Source: JBOFBH01 sp051657715 (lineage in GTDB: Bacteria > Actinomycetota > Actinomycetes > Actinomycetales > Angustibacteraceae). From it: a stretch of 64,000 nucleotides of DNA. Every line of letters starts with the position of its first letter. Position 1 is the stretch's first letter. Shown piece after piece: positions 33,561 through 42,709 of this stretch. Both the position numbers and the translations under genes were made by a program. The notes under the pieces are model-generated. The model was not told the origin of the DNA, did not search any database, and was given only the letters and a program-made list of their open reading frames with translations. The stretch covers positions 16,947 to 80,946 of the forward strand of contig JBOFLF010000046.1 in NCBI GenBank assembly GCA_051657715.1, in the 5' to 3' direction.

Positions 33561-34972
33561 TACAGCTCGAACTCGTGCGGGTGCGGACGCTGACGGATCG
33601 GGTCGACCTCGTTCTCCCGCTTCCACTCCACCCAGGTTGAGATCAGGTCGGGGGTGAACACGTCGCCCTCGGTGAGGTAGTCGTGGTCCGCCTCCAAGGC
33701 ATCCAGAACCTCAGGCAGCGAGCCAGGTACCTGCGCAATGGTCGCGTGCTCCTCCGGGGGCAGCTCGTACAGATCCTTGTCGACCGGCTCCGGTGGCTCG
33801 ATCCGGTTCTTGATGCCGTCCACCCCGGCCATCAGCATGGCCGAGAACGCCAGGTACGGATTGCTCGACGGATCCGGAACGCGGAACTCGATCCGCTTGG
33901 CCTTCGGGTCCGTCCCGGTGATCGGGATCCGCACGCATGCGGATCGGTTCCGCGCCGAGTACACCAGGTTGACCGGCGCCTCGAAGCCAGGGACCAACCG
34001 GTGGTAGGAGTTCATCGTCGGGTTGGTGAAGGCCAGCAGCGATGGCGCGTGCTTGAGCAGACCGCCGATGTACCAGCGGGCGGTGTCCGACAGGCCGCCA
34101 TAGCCGCGCTCGTCGAAGAACAGCGGCTCGCCGCCCTTCCACAGCGACTGGTGGCAGTGCATGCCGGACCCGTTGTCACCGAACACCGGCTTCGGCATGA
34201 ACGTCGCGGTCCGCCCATTGCGGTGCACCACGTTCTTCACCACATACTTGAACAGCATGACCTTGTCGGCCGAACGAGCCAACGAGTCGAACCGGTAGTT
34301 GATCTCGGCCTGGCCAGCACTGCCCACCTCGTGGTGAGCCCGCTCCACCTCGAGCCCGACGGCGTCGAGCTCGGCGACGATCTCGTCCCGCAGGTCGGCG
34401 AAGTGGTCCACCGGCGGCACCGGGAAATAACCGCTCTTGTACGGGGTCTTGTGGCCGAGGTTGCGCCCGCCCTCGTCCCGACCGGTGTTCCATGCTCCCT
34501 CGATCGAATCGATGGCGTAGAAGCCGCCGTTCGGCTTGGTCTCGAAACGAACGTCGTCGAAGACGTAGAACTCGGCCTCCGGGGCGAAGAACGCGGTGTC
34601 CGCGATACCCGTCGACTTCAGGTAGGCCTCGGCCTTCGCCGCGACTTGACGAGGGTCGCGGCTGTACGGTTCGTCAGTCAGCGGGTCGACGATGGAGAAG
34701 TTGAGGTTGAGCGTCTTGCGGACCCGGAACGGGTCCAGGTAGGCGGTCGAGACATCGGGGATCAGCTTCATGTCCGACTCGTGGATCGCTTGGAAGCCCC
34801 GGATCGACGAGCCGTCGAACATCTGCCCGGTGGTGAAGAAGTCCGCGGTGACAGACGCCGCCGGCACGTTGAAGTGCTGCATCACCCCCGGCAGGTCGCA
34901 GAAGCGGACGTCGACGAATTCCACACCCTCCTGCTTGATGTAGGACATGACCTCGTCGGTACTGCTGAACAT
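33548..34972 (-). CDS. glnA1: Glutamine synthetase, type I (GlnA1)
   Basis: A 474-residue dodecameric class I-beta glutamine synthetase, the main ammonium-assimilating enzyme. Motifs: FDGSSIRGFQAIHESDM, FAPEAEFYVFDDV, KPVFGDNGSGMHCHQSLW and NRSACVRIPI. The adenylylation site is present at about Tyr402 (KDLYELPPEE), so it is the target of GlnE. ATG 34972 has AGGAGGA 4 bases upstream. It ends at its own terminator and is monocistronic, divergent from the RDD gene. Confidence 0.96.
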   Translation of the reverse strand: MFSSTDEVMSYIKQEGVEFVDVRFCDLPGVMQHFNVPAASVTADFFTTGQMFDGSSIRGFQAIHESDMKLIPDVSTAYLDPFRVRKTLNLNFSIVDPLTDEPYSRDPRQVAAKAEAYLKSTGIADTAFFAPEAEFYVFDDVRFETKPNGGFYAIDSIEGAWNTGRDEGGRNLGHKTPYKSGYFPVPPVDHFADLRDEIVAELDAVGLEVERAHHEVGSAGQAEINYRFDSLARSADKVMLFKYVVKNVVHRNGRTATFMPKPVFGDNGSGMHCHQSLWKGGEPLFFDERGYGGLSDTARWYIGGLLKHAPSLLAFTNPTMNSYHRLVPGFEAPVNLVYSARNRSACVRIPITGTDPKAKRIEFRVPDPSSNPYLAFSAMLMAGVDGIKNRIEPPEPVDKDLYELPPEEHATIAQVPGSLPEVLDALEADHDYLTEGDVFTPDLISTWVEWKRENEVDPIRQRPHPHEFELYYDV

Positions 34973-35149
34973 CCGTCCTCCTCATGAGACCTGGGTTGGG
35001 CTTTTCGACGCTAAAGATCAGCGATCACGCATCAGTATCCCGAGTGTTTCTCATGAGTTACGAAGCCCACGAGGGTGTGTCTCGCTAGTGACTGCCCGAG
35101 AAGGGAGGGATCACCTGCCGGGTGGCCGCATCCCTCGTACCCTTGTTCC

Positions 35150-35599
35150 GTGGTCGATCGAGCGCAGAACAAGGTGTCGGGGCTCGCCGCTGACCCTGGC
35201 AACGACGAGTACCCCGGCAAACGGCTTGGCCTACCTCAAGACGGGCACGGCTCGGTCGCCGGTTTCGGGCGGCGGGTGGTCGCGGTGTTCATCGACTGGT
35301 TCCTTGCGCTGCTGATCTCGTCGGCCGCATGGGGCGGTTCCGACCCGACGGTTCGGCAAGCTGCCACGCTTGGGCTGTTCGCGATCATGCACGTGGGGTT
35401 GGTCGGCACCTTGGGGGGCAGCCCCGGGCACCTGGCCATGGGCATGCGTGCCGTCCGGATGGACGGCAGTGCAGCTGGTCCAGCGCGTGCGCTCAATCGC
35501 ACGGTGCTGCTCGTCCTAGTTGTGCCGGCGCTGGTCTGGGACCGAGACCAACGAGGACTTCACGATCGATTCTCGGGAACGATCCTGCGCCGGGTGTGA
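35150..35599 (+). CDS. RDD-family membrane protein
   Basis: A 149-residue protein with an RDD domain: FGRRVVAVFIDWFLALLIS (the Arg-Asp pair), a second helix (LGLFAIMHVGLVGTLG), SPGHLAMGMRAVRMDG and a final helix before RDQRGLHDRFSGTILRRV. The function is unknown; it occupies the place of Rv2219A next to glnA1. GTG 35150 was chosen as the first start giving a normal N-terminus. Confidence 0.85.
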   Translation: MVDRAQNKVSGLAADPGNDEYPGKRLGLPQDGHGSVAGFGRRVVAVFIDWFLALLISSAAWGGSDPTVRQAATLGLFAIMHVGLVGTLGGSPGHLAMGMRAVRMDGSAAGPARALNRTVLLVLVVPALVWDRDQRGLHDRFSGTILRRV

Positions 35600-35633
35600 T
35601 CACGAAGTCATGAGTGACACGTACGACCGCGGT

Positions 35634-35939
35634 TCAGCTGGCGCGTGGGGCAGTCGCCGCCGCTGCCTCGTCGGTGCGCGCAGCGGGGATCGTCAAGTGG
35701 GCAGCGGTGAGGTCAACGTGGACTTGGTCTCGTCGGGCTCGTTCTGCTTCGACGGCGACAGCCGCGTTCGCAGTTGCCGTCGCGGCGAGCAAGGCATCCG
35801 CTCGTCGCACCCACATTCCCATAATCCGCAGGGCCTGGTTGGTCATCACGGGCTGAGCCACCGGAACCTCCGCGCTGTTGGAACGTCGGCTTACCACGCT
35901 AGTGGACCTGACCTGCGTTTCGGGGGTGTCACCGGGCAT
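35634..35939 (-). CDS. Possible small hypothetical protein
   Basis: A 101-codon frame with a helical, Ala/Arg-rich middle (WVRRADALLAATATANAAVAVEAERARRDQ) in a 450-bp stretch without recognised genes. There is no good ribosome site before ATG 35939 or the internal ATG. It has no family I recognise. A frame on the other strand (from ATG 35610) is Arg/Ser/Cys-rich and less protein-like. Confidence 0.3.
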   Translation of the reverse strand: MPGDTPETQVRSTSVVSRRSNSAEVPVAQPVMTNQALRIMGMWVRRADALLAATATANAAVAVEAERARRDQVHVDLTAAHLTIPAARTDEAAAATAPRAS

Positions 35940-36052
35940 GACATTGAGGGAAAGGCCTGCGACAGGCGGTGATCGACAGACGATGAGGACCTCATAGCGC
36001 GCCGCAGAATTCGCCTTCGGTCAGCTCATGACGGTTCGCGATAAGCAGGATG
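35940..36052. other. Rest of the RDD-DUF4191 gap
   Basis: The RDD and DUF4191 genes converge across 453 bp (35600-36052). Apart from the uncertain frame at 35634-35939 nothing is seen here: no strong stem-loop with a T-run, tRNA or repeat. Confidence 0.4.
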
Positions 36053-36778
36053 TCAGCGACCGCGTAAACCGCGACGGTCCGGCCGGACCCGTACCGGGTC
36101 AATTCCCTTGGGAACTGGGGCCTGAAGGCCGCCAAGCGCGGTCAACCGCTTGTTGACCGCGGCTGCCTCGTGTTTGGTCAGCACCGGTCGCAATCGCCGC
36201 ATGGTCCTGACCAGGCGCCGGACCCGGACGTCGGCCTCTCCGGTGCCCACGCGGAGCACGGTGACCGGCACCGACGGCAGGACCCGAGCAACGCGCTTGC
36301 GCTCCTTCTCACCCAAGCGCTCAGCGCGGCCTCGCGGTCCCTCGACGATCAACACGACTCCAGCTCGGCCGACTGCGCGGAACACCAACGCGGCGTTGGC
36401 GATGTCGCCTGGACGAGTGGCCTCGGCTGCCACCGGCTCCTGGGAGTGGTACCAGCCGCGGCGTAGCGCTTGCAGGGCCGCGCCGCTTCCGCCGGTCTGC
36501 CCCTCCAGGCGGGTGTACGCGGCGCGCTCGGTTCGCCGGGCCATCACGATGACGGAGGCCAGCAGCGCTGTCGGCGCCCCTAGCACCGTCAGGTATACGG
36601 GGTGCCCCACCACGACCCCGATGACGATGAAGACCGCCAGCACGACGACGAACGCCAGCAGCATCCACCAAACCCCCCGCGGATCCAGCTGGCGTGCCTG
36701 CCGGAAGGCCACCCCTACCTGACGGATCCAAGCAAACCGCTTCTTCTTGGGGGTTTCGGCGGGTGCGGTGCGGGCCAT
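36053..36778 (-). CDS. DUF4191 family membrane protein
   Basis: A 241-residue protein like Rv2219. A basic cytoplasmic start (ETPKKKRFAWIRQVGVAFRQARQLDPR) leads to two transmembrane helices (WWMLLAFVVVLAVFIVIGVVV; PVYLTVLGAPTALLASVIVM), then RRTERAAYTRLEGQTGGSGAAL and a soluble domain (RAVGRAGVVLIVEGPRGRAERL). Function unknown. ATG 36778 has GAGG 7 bases upstream. It lies directly downstream of lipA on the same strand, as in mycobacteria. Confidence 0.9.
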   Translation of the reverse strand: MARTAPAETPKKKRFAWIRQVGVAFRQARQLDPRGVWWMLLAFVVVLAVFIVIGVVVGHPVYLTVLGAPTALLASVIVMARRTERAAYTRLEGQTGGSGAALQALRRGWYHSQEPVAAEATRPGDIANAALVFRAVGRAGVVLIVEGPRGRAERLGEKERKRVARVLPSVPVTVLRVGTGEADVRVRRLVRTMRRLRPVLTKHEAAAVNKRLTALGGLQAPVPKGIDPVRVRPDRRGLRGR

Positions 36779-36872
36779 CGGGATCCTCGGGTCGATAGGG
36801 CGTCAGTGCGCTGAACTGGCTGGTTCGTAGGCCGGCGTCATGACCTGATGGGTAAGAGTAAGACCGGCGCGA

Positions 36873-37874
36873 TCAACGCCCGAGCACGCTACTCGCCTCT
36901 TGACGGGCCGGACCTTCAGACCCCAGCGGGGCCAGCAGCGGTGGAATCACGTCACCCCGGTGGCGAAGTGCCTGGGCGTACAGGCGGCCGGCCCGGTAGG
37001 AGGACCGCACCAGAGGGCCAGCCATCACCCCGGCGAATCCCAGGTGCTCAGCGTGCTGGGCGAGATCCGCGAACTCCTGCGGATCCACCCAGCGCTCGAC
37101 CGGATGATGTCGCGGGCTCGGTCGCAGGTACTGCGTGATGGTCACCAGGTCGCATCCGGCCGCGTGCAAGTCGGCCAGCGCCTGCTCGACCTCCGCAGAG
37201 GTCTCGCCCATCCCGAGGATCAGGTTGGACTTGGTGACCAGGCCGGCCTCCCGGGCCATGGTGAGCACAGCCAAGGACCGCTGATACCGGAACGCGGGTC
37301 GGATCCGTTTGAAGATCCGCGGCACCGTCTCCACGTTGTGCGCGAAGACCTCCGGGGTGGCGTCCAGAACCTGCCCGACCAGCTCTGGGCGGCCGTCGAA
37401 GTCCGGGATCAGGATCTCTACGCCGGTACCAGGATTGATGGTGTGCACCTGCCGGACGGTCTCGGCGTACAACCAGGCGCCCCCGTCTGGCAGATCGTCG
37501 CGGGCGACTCCGGTGACCGTGGCGTACCGCAGCCCCATGGTGCGCACCGACTCCGCGACCCGCCGTGGTTCGTCGACGTCCAGCGGCGCCGGTCGGCCGG
37601 TGTCGATTTGGCAGAAGTCGCAGCGCCGGGTGCACTGCTCACCGCCGATCAGGAACGTGGCCTCGCGGTCCTCCCAGCACTCAAAGATGTTCGGACAGCC
37701 GGCCTCCTGGCAGACGGTGTGCAACCCCTCGCGGCGAACCAAGCTATCCAGCTGCGCGTACTGCGGCCCCATCGTCGCCCGGGTGCGGATCCAAGGCGGC
37801 TTCCGCTCGATCGGGACCTGTGCATTGCGTGCTTCCAGGCGCAGCATCCGTCGGCCCTCAGGGGCGATCGTCAC
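36873..37874 (-). CDS. lipA: Lipoyl synthase
   Basis: A 333-residue radical-SAM enzyme that inserts two sulfurs into octanoylated lipoyl domains. The auxiliary cluster cysteines are in HTVCQEAGCPNIFECW, and the radical-SAM CxxxCxxC is in EQCTRRCDFCQI. ATVTGVARDDLPDGGAW and the C-terminal RSSYRA (Arg-Ser-Ser cluster ligand) are family marks. GTG 37874 has GAGGAG 5 bases upstream; a longer frame upstream is not conserved. It uses octanoyl groups attached by LipB, encoded 380 bp upstream. Confidence 0.96.
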   Translation of the reverse strand: MTIAPEGRRMLRLEARNAQVPIERKPPWIRTRATMGPQYAQLDSLVRREGLHTVCQEAGCPNIFECWEDREATFLIGGEQCTRRCDFCQIDTGRPAPLDVDEPRRVAESVRTMGLRYATVTGVARDDLPDGGAWLYAETVRQVHTINPGTGVEILIPDFDGRPELVGQVLDATPEVFAHNVETVPRIFKRIRPAFRYQRSLAVLTMAREAGLVTKSNLILGMGETSAEVEQALADLHAAGCDLVTITQYLRPSPRHHPVERWVDPQEFADLAQHAEHLGFAGVMAGPLVRSSYRAGRLYAQALRHRGDVIPPLLAPLGSEGPARQEASSVLGR

Positions 37875-38099
37875 GGGAACTCCTCGACCTACACGGTCCG
37901 CGGGGGTCTCCCGGGACGCATCTACGGTACGCCGCGCTCGTCGGAGCCTGGTGTGCCGGTGGGGCTCGTGTGACGCGACGCTGGTAGCGGGCGGAAGCTG
38001 AAGAGTAGTGGTGGTCCGGTCGATAGCTGAGGTACCGCGCCTCGTCCGGGTCTGGCGAGCCGGTGCACCCACAACCCGACCTCTCTCGTGGAGACCGCC

Positions 38100-38288
38100 A
38101 TGGCTGTGCACACCACGCCGATGCCCGCCACCGTGGTCCGGGGCGCCAACCCCGTTCGGCGGCCCGTGGACCAGATGCCGGTGCCGCGCCCGGTGCTGCG
38201 CGCCACAGCCTGGTCGTCGTTCCTTGGCTTGGCCACCGGGTTGGTCCTCGGCGCGATCACGCAGGCGCGGGAGCACGATCGGGGGTGA
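38100..38288 (+). CDS. Small single-helix protein between lipA and lipB
   Basis: A 62-residue protein with one transmembrane helix near the C-terminus (SSFLGLATGLVLGAIT). ATG 38100 has GGAG 7 bases upstream. It lies on the plus strand in the 380 bp separating lipB from lipA and its 3' end overlaps the lipB 3' end by 32 bases in convergent orientation. Not recognised; the ribosome site and helix suggest it is expressed. Confidence 0.5.
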   Translation: MAVHTTPMPATVVRGANPVRRPVDQMPVPRPVLRATAWSSFLGLATGLVLGAITQAREHDRG

Positions 38289-38958
38289 GAGCCCATCCGA
38301 CGTCGGCGAGCGCCTGGCGCATCTGACGTTCAACAGCAGACAGCACATGCTGGACGCTGACGTGCTGCCCGAGCTCACCTGTCAGCGACGTGACGCCGGC
38401 GTCCGCGATCCCACAGGGAACGATCGTTGAAGCCCAGGACAGGTCACAGTCGCAGTTCAAGGCAAAGCCGTGCATGGTGACGCCCTGAGACACCCGGACG
38501 CCGATCGCGCCCACCTTGCGAGCGGGGCCTCGTTCGTCAGCTGCCACCCACACTCCGCTTCGACCCTCGATGCGCTGGGCGTTCAGGCCGAGTTCCGCGC
38601 ACACGGCGATCATCGCGCCCTCGAGCCGGCGAACGTATGCGACCACGTCCATCGGCTCAGGCAGCCGGATAATCGGGTAGCCGACCAGCTGCCCCGGACC
38701 ATGCCAGGTGATCTTGCCTCCCCGGTCCACGTCCACCACCGGGGTGCCGTCAACCGGGCGCTCGTGGGGGTGGGCGCGTTTGCCCGCCGTGTAGACAGGT
38801 CGGTGCTCCAGCAACAACAGGGTGCCCGAGCGGTGTCCGGCGACCACCTCGGCGTGTACCGTGCGCTGCCGCTGCCAACCCTCCAGGTAAGGCACCAAGT
38901 CTGGGGCGAATCCGACGTGCTCAACGTTGAGGTCGGCATGCGTGGACATGGGTTCCAC
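38257..38958 (-). CDS. lipB: Octanoyl-[ACP]:protein N-octanoyltransferase
   Basis: A 233-residue LipB. Motifs: LLLEHRPVYTAGKRA, GGKITWHGPGQLVGYPI, GVWVAADERGPARKVGAIGV (catalytic Lys) and STIVPCGIADAGVTSL (catalytic Cys forming the acyl-enzyme). It transfers octanoate from acyl carrier protein to lipoyl domains such as those of the E2 protein at 43.6-45.6 kb. Start ATG 38958; ATG 38949 is also possible. Confidence 0.95.
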   Translation of the reverse strand: MEPMSTHADLNVEHVGFAPDLVPYLEGWQRQRTVHAEVVAGHRSGTLLLLEHRPVYTAGKRAHPHERPVDGTPVVDVDRGGKITWHGPGQLVGYPIIRLPEPMDVVAYVRRLEGAMIAVCAELGLNAQRIEGRSGVWVAADERGPARKVGAIGVRVSQGVTMHGFALNCDCDLSWASTIVPCGIADAGVTSLTGELGQHVSVQHVLSAVERQMRQALADVGWALTPDRAPAPA

Positions 38959-39056
38959 GGTACGCCCGACGCAGGTGCGTGGACCGCGGCGGTCCGGTCA
39001 CGCGGGTCTGATCACCGGGGGCCTGGTCACTGAGGGGTCTGATCACCCTGGGCGGA

Positions 39057-40382
39057 CTAAGAAACGGTGGTGGACGTGGATGGGGGAGCGGGCGGAAGAA
39101 GAAGGGAAGGCGGGAGGCCGAGGTGTGCGAGCACGGCGCGAGCGACCCGACGACCGGAGACCAGCGCGCCTTGCACCGACGCGGTGTCCCGGTGATCACC
39201 GGCGACGAACAACCCGCCACCGAGGTCGACCGGGCGACGTAAGGGGTGTGGCGGTGGTGCGGCCGGCAAGGCATGGCTGATCGGATAGCTGGCCACTAGC
39301 TCCCAGCCGCGGGGGTCAGCCCCGTAGACCTGGGAGAGCTGAGCGCGAACCGCGCGCTCAGTAGCGGCATCGTCTCGGGCGCCGAGCACCGTGCTGGCCA
39401 CCAGCGCCGGGCCGGCCGGGTCTCGGGCACCGGCACCGACATAGCTGGGCGCCACGTTCGAGACCACAGCGGTGTTTACCACCGGACCTCGCCGATCACC
39501 GTCCAGGTGCAGCATCCGTGACTGGGTCGGTGCCTGACCAGCCAGGTGGTAGAAGGTGGTCAAGCCTCGGAACGGGACACTCGGCAGTGGGCACAGCTGC
39601 TCGGCGGAGCGGCCATCGGTGGCGACCACAACAGCACGAGCCTGGATCGCACCGTCGTCGGTGACGACCGATACCCCGCCGAACGATCGCGCGACCTGCG
39701 TCACCGACGTCCCGAGTCGCAGGACATCAGGCGGAAGCCGAGCTGCCAACTGTTCAGGGACCGCCTGGATCCCACGTTCGGGCAGCGCGGGACGACCGCG
39801 GACGAATGACCGCATCACCAGGTCGACGAACCGGCGGGACGTCTCTTGACCGTCTTCGGCGAGTACGCCGGCCAGGAACGGCTCGACCACGGCGGTGCGC
39901 AGCCGGCCGTTCACCCCCCAGCGGTCCAGGGCTAAGGCCAGCGGCTCGTCATCGGCCCGCTTCAGCCGTCCAGGATCGCCGTAACCGGCCCGGACCGCCC
40001 AGACAGCCAGCGCCACCTTCTCCCGTACGCTTCCCGGCGCTCGCAGGCTGGAGGGCACCCACCGGAGGGTTCGTCGTGGGTCCCCTAATACCGAGCGTTG
40101 CCCGTGGTAGGCGACCACCACGCCGGCGGCGAAGGGCTGGAGCGCCAACGCTGGTACGTCCAGCAGGCGACCGACGGCCGGGTACGACGGATTGAGCAGC
40201 TGGAACCCGCGGTCGAGCAGCAGCCCATCGAGCCGGTCGGTCCGCACCCGGCCGCCGACGCCGTCGGAAGCCTCGACCAGGCACGTCGTCAGACCGGTGT
40301 CGGTGAGGGCAGTTGCTGCCGTCAGGCCTGCCAGTCCAGCGCCCACGACGACGACATCGGCCCGCGAGGGGAGGGGTTCAGT
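39057..40382 (-). CDS. FAD-dependent amine-oxidase-like protein
   Basis: A flavoprotein of about 440 residues with the dinucleotide motif DVVVVGAGLAGLTAATALTD and GGRVRTDRLDGLLLDRGFQLL, and a C-terminal GGGLFVAGDHRDTASVQGALVSGRR typical of the amine oxidase/protoporphyrinogen oxidase superfamily. Substrate unknown. The GTG start (codon ending at 40385) lies one base after the stop of the GntR regulator gene, so the two are one transcription unit. The end coordinate given keeps within one codon of that start. Confidence 0.85.
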   Translation of the reverse strand, partial: TEPLPSRADVVVVGAGLAGLTAATALTDTGLTTCLVEASDGVGGRVRTDRLDGLLLDRGFQLLNPSYPAVGRLLDVPALALQPFAAGVVVAYHGQRSVLGDPRRTLRWVPSSLRAPGSVREKVALAVWAVRAGYGDPGRLKRADDEPLALALDRWGVNGRLRTAVVEPFLAGVLAEDGQETSRRFVDLVMRSFVRGRPALPERGIQAVPEQLAARLPPDVLRLGTSVTQVARSFGGVSVVTDDGAIQARAVVVATDGRSAEQLCPLPSVPFRGLTTFYHLAGQAPTQSRMLHLDGDRRGPVVNTAVVSNVAPSYVGAGARDPAGPALVASTVLGARDDAATERAVRAQLSQVYGADPRGWELVASYPISHALPAAPPPHPLRRPVDLGGGLFVAGDHRDTASVQGALVSGRRVARAVLAHLGLPPSLLLPPAPPSTSTTVS

Positions 40383-40386
40383 CACC

Positions 40387-41055
40387 TCAGCGGGCCGGAC
40401 GCTCGACTTTGACGATCATCCGGACCAGAGCCGTTCGTGCCCGATCGAGGTGCTGGGTCAGCACCTCGGCGGCTCCGTGCGGGTCGCCGGCATCGATCCG
40501 CGACAGGATCTCCGCGTGCTCGTTGGCGACCACCCGAGGCTCGATGACCCGATGAAGCTGCCTCGTGGCCAGGCACAGCTGGGCTTCGCTGAGGGTGGTT
40601 GCGTACATCCGGCTGAGCCGGACGAACCCGACCGCGTCGGTCAACGCTCGGTGGAAGTTCATGTCCGCGTCCAAGATCTCGGCCAGCGATGCGTCCCACC
40701 CCCGTCCGCGCAGCGCAGCAACCGCTTCGATCGCCCGCTGGGGGACGAGCCGTTGTTCGGCCAGCCGGCGGACAACCTGTTGTTCGATCAGGATCCGGGT
40801 GTCGTAGATGTCGTGCACGTCGTCGGCGAGGAACACCGGTACTTGGGCGCTGCGGTGAGCGCGTCGTTGCAGCAGCCCGGATGCGGCGAGGCGTTCGATC
40901 GCGGCCCGGGCGGTCGGCCGGGCCACTCCCACCGAGGAGGCGACGCCGTTCTCGGTGAGGTGCGCCCCAGCGGGGATCTCGCTGGTGAGGATCCGCTGGC
41001 GCAGCCGCTCGGTGAGGGCATCGACCAGCGATCTCGGGCCTCGTGGCACGTTCAT
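40387..41055 (-). CDS. GntR-family regulator, FadR/FCD type
   Basis: A 222-residue regulator. The N-terminal winged helix (LTERLRQRILTSEIPAGAHLTENGVASSVGVARPTARAAIERLAASGLLQ) is followed by an all-helical FCD ligand domain with metal-ligand candidates (DIYDTRILIEQ, DADMNFHRAL, VANEHAEIL). ATG 41055 was chosen over ATG 41073 because GGGGGAGA lies 4 bases before it. It is directly upstream of the FAD oxidoreductase and probably controls it in response to a small acid. Confidence 0.9.
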   Translation of the reverse strand: MNVPRGPRSLVDALTERLRQRILTSEIPAGAHLTENGVASSVGVARPTARAAIERLAASGLLQRRAHRSAQVPVFLADDVHDIYDTRILIEQQVVRRLAEQRLVPQRAIEAVAALRGRGWDASLAEILDADMNFHRALTDAVGFVRLSRMYATTLSEAQLCLATRQLHRVIEPRVVANEHAEILSRIDAGDPHGAAEVLTQHLDRARTALVRMIVKVERPAR

Positions 41056-41224
41056 GGTTCTCCCCCGGGCCATCGTCGCGGGCTCGGTCAGCCTACGGGT
41101 CGGCGCTGGACCCTGTGGACAGCATCAGCACAGGTGGTCTGCTTTCGCACATGCTGATGGTGTGACTCGCGCCCCATCCAGTTCCTCAGGTCGAGCCAGT
41201 TCCTCAGGTCGAGGTCACGGCGAT

Positions 41225-42709
41225 ATGGGTCGCCCAACGGGTGATCAGGTGCACCTCGATCTCCGATCACGGCCGAGGATCCCGGGGTACCGGGTGGGCG
41301 AGATGCTCGGTGTTGGCGGGTCGTCGACGGTGTGGCAGGCTGTCCCGGAGCGTGGCCGCTCGGCGGTCCGCGACTCGCAGGTTGCGGTCAAGGTGGTGGT
41401 CGCCGGGGTAGACGCGGAACGGGAGGTCGCCGTTCTGCGGACGGTGCGCCACCCGCACGTCATCCGGCTGCATGACGTTGTCCCGCTGGACGACGACCGA
41501 TGGGCTCTGGTGACCGACCTCGCCGAAGGGGGATCCCTGGCGGACCTGGTAGCAGCCCGGGGCCATCTGACCAGTGCGGAGACCGTGTCGGTGGTCGCAC
41601 CGCTTGCCCGGACGTTGGCTGACTTGCATGCCCAGGGGGTCGTGCACGGCGACCTGGCACCCGGGAACGTGCTGCTCGATCGTGGCGGTCGTCCGGTGTT
41701 GGGCGACCTCGGCACGGTCCGGGTCACCGGAGTGCCGCGACCAGCAGTATTCGGTACTCCTGGCTACGTCGATCCAGTCGTCCTGGCTGGTGGTGCGGCG
41801 GGGCCAGCGAGTGATGTCTACGGGTTGGGTGCGGTGGCGTGGTTCACCCTCATCAGCCATCCACCTGACCCGGTGCCTCTCCGGCTCCCGCTAGCGGACC
41901 TGATTCCGGAAGCTCACCGGGGGGTGGTAGGCGCCGTCGAGTCTGCTCTCGATCCGGATCCCGATCGGCGGCCAGATGCTCGCGAGTTCGCCGACGCGCT
42001 ACGGACAGCCACCGCTGCTGTCGAGGTGTGGCGGCCTGCCGATACCTCCGCAGTAGGGGGACTTACCTACCGGCTTCGGGCAGCGGCGACCGATCAGGCC
42101 GAGTTGTACCAGCCGCAGCATCGCCGGTCGAGACCTCCCCGCAGACTCGGCCAGCGGGTGGCGTGGCAGATCGCTGGAGCGGTTGCGCCGCTCGCCGTCC
42201 TGGGTGCCGTGGGCGGGCTATTGGTGCATGACGGATCGCTGTCAGATGCGGGGCGTGACACCGCGGCGCAGTCACGTCCAGCCGTCATCGCTCCCGGCGT
42301 GACGGCGGTGGACGGGCGTGCTTCCCGCGCCACCGGTGGGCATGAGATGTCGGAGCGAGCCTTGGGGCTCGTGCTGTCCGCCATCGCCGCAGATCGCACC
42401 CGGGTGCTTGCTGGTTCCGCGTTGCCAGGGACGGTTGTCGAAGGTCAGACGGCCGCCGACGCTGAGCGCCTGAAGGAGCTCGGTCTGCGATACCGCGGCC
42501 TGCGTCTGGCACCAGCCGATCCGCGCATCGTGCGTACGGCGGCGCGTTGGACCACGGTACGCGTTCGGTGGGACTCCTCCGCGTTCGACGTCGTCGATCG
42601 GCGTGGCCGGGTTCTGCGATCCGAACCGGCTCGGCGCGGGCAGCCGGTGCTCATGAAGCTGTGGTGGAACGGGCGTCAGTGGGTGGTGGATCGGGTCACC
42701 GGGACATGA
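41225..42709 (+). CDS. Serine/threonine protein kinase, membrane-anchored
   Basis: A kinase domain of about 260 residues, a transmembrane helix (IAGAVAPLAVLGAVGGLLVH) and an extracellular domain of about 170 residues ending in a beta-strand-like VLMKLWWNGRQWVVDRVTGT. The glycine loop GVGGSSTVW, VAVKVVV (Lys) and AEREVAVLR (Glu) are kept, but the catalytic loop is HGDLAPGN instead of HRD-x-x-x-x-N, and DFG is DLG. ATG 41225 is the modelled start; GTG 41162 would add 21 Ser/Arg-rich residues encoded by an 18-bp direct repeat. It overlaps the convergent TIGR01777 gene by 14 bases. Confidence 0.82.
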   Translation: MGRPTGDQVHLDLRSRPRIPGYRVGEMLGVGGSSTVWQAVPERGRSAVRDSQVAVKVVVAGVDAEREVAVLRTVRHPHVIRLHDVVPLDDDRWALVTDLAEGGSLADLVAARGHLTSAETVSVVAPLARTLADLHAQGVVHGDLAPGNVLLDRGGRPVLGDLGTVRVTGVPRPAVFGTPGYVDPVVLAGGAAGPASDVYGLGAVAWFTLISHPPDPVPLRLPLADLIPEAHRGVVGAVESALDPDPDRRPDAREFADALRTATAAVEVWRPADTSAVGGLTYRLRAAATDQAELYQPQHRRSRPPRRLGQRVAWQIAGAVAPLAVLGAVGGLLVHDGSLSDAGRDTAAQSRPAVIAPGVTAVDGRASRATGGHEMSERALGLVLSAIAADRTRVLAGSALPGTVVEGQTAADAERLKELGLRYRGLRLAPADPRIVRTAARWTTVRVRWDSSAFDVVDRRGRVLRSEPARRGQPVLMKLWWNGRQWVVDRVTGT

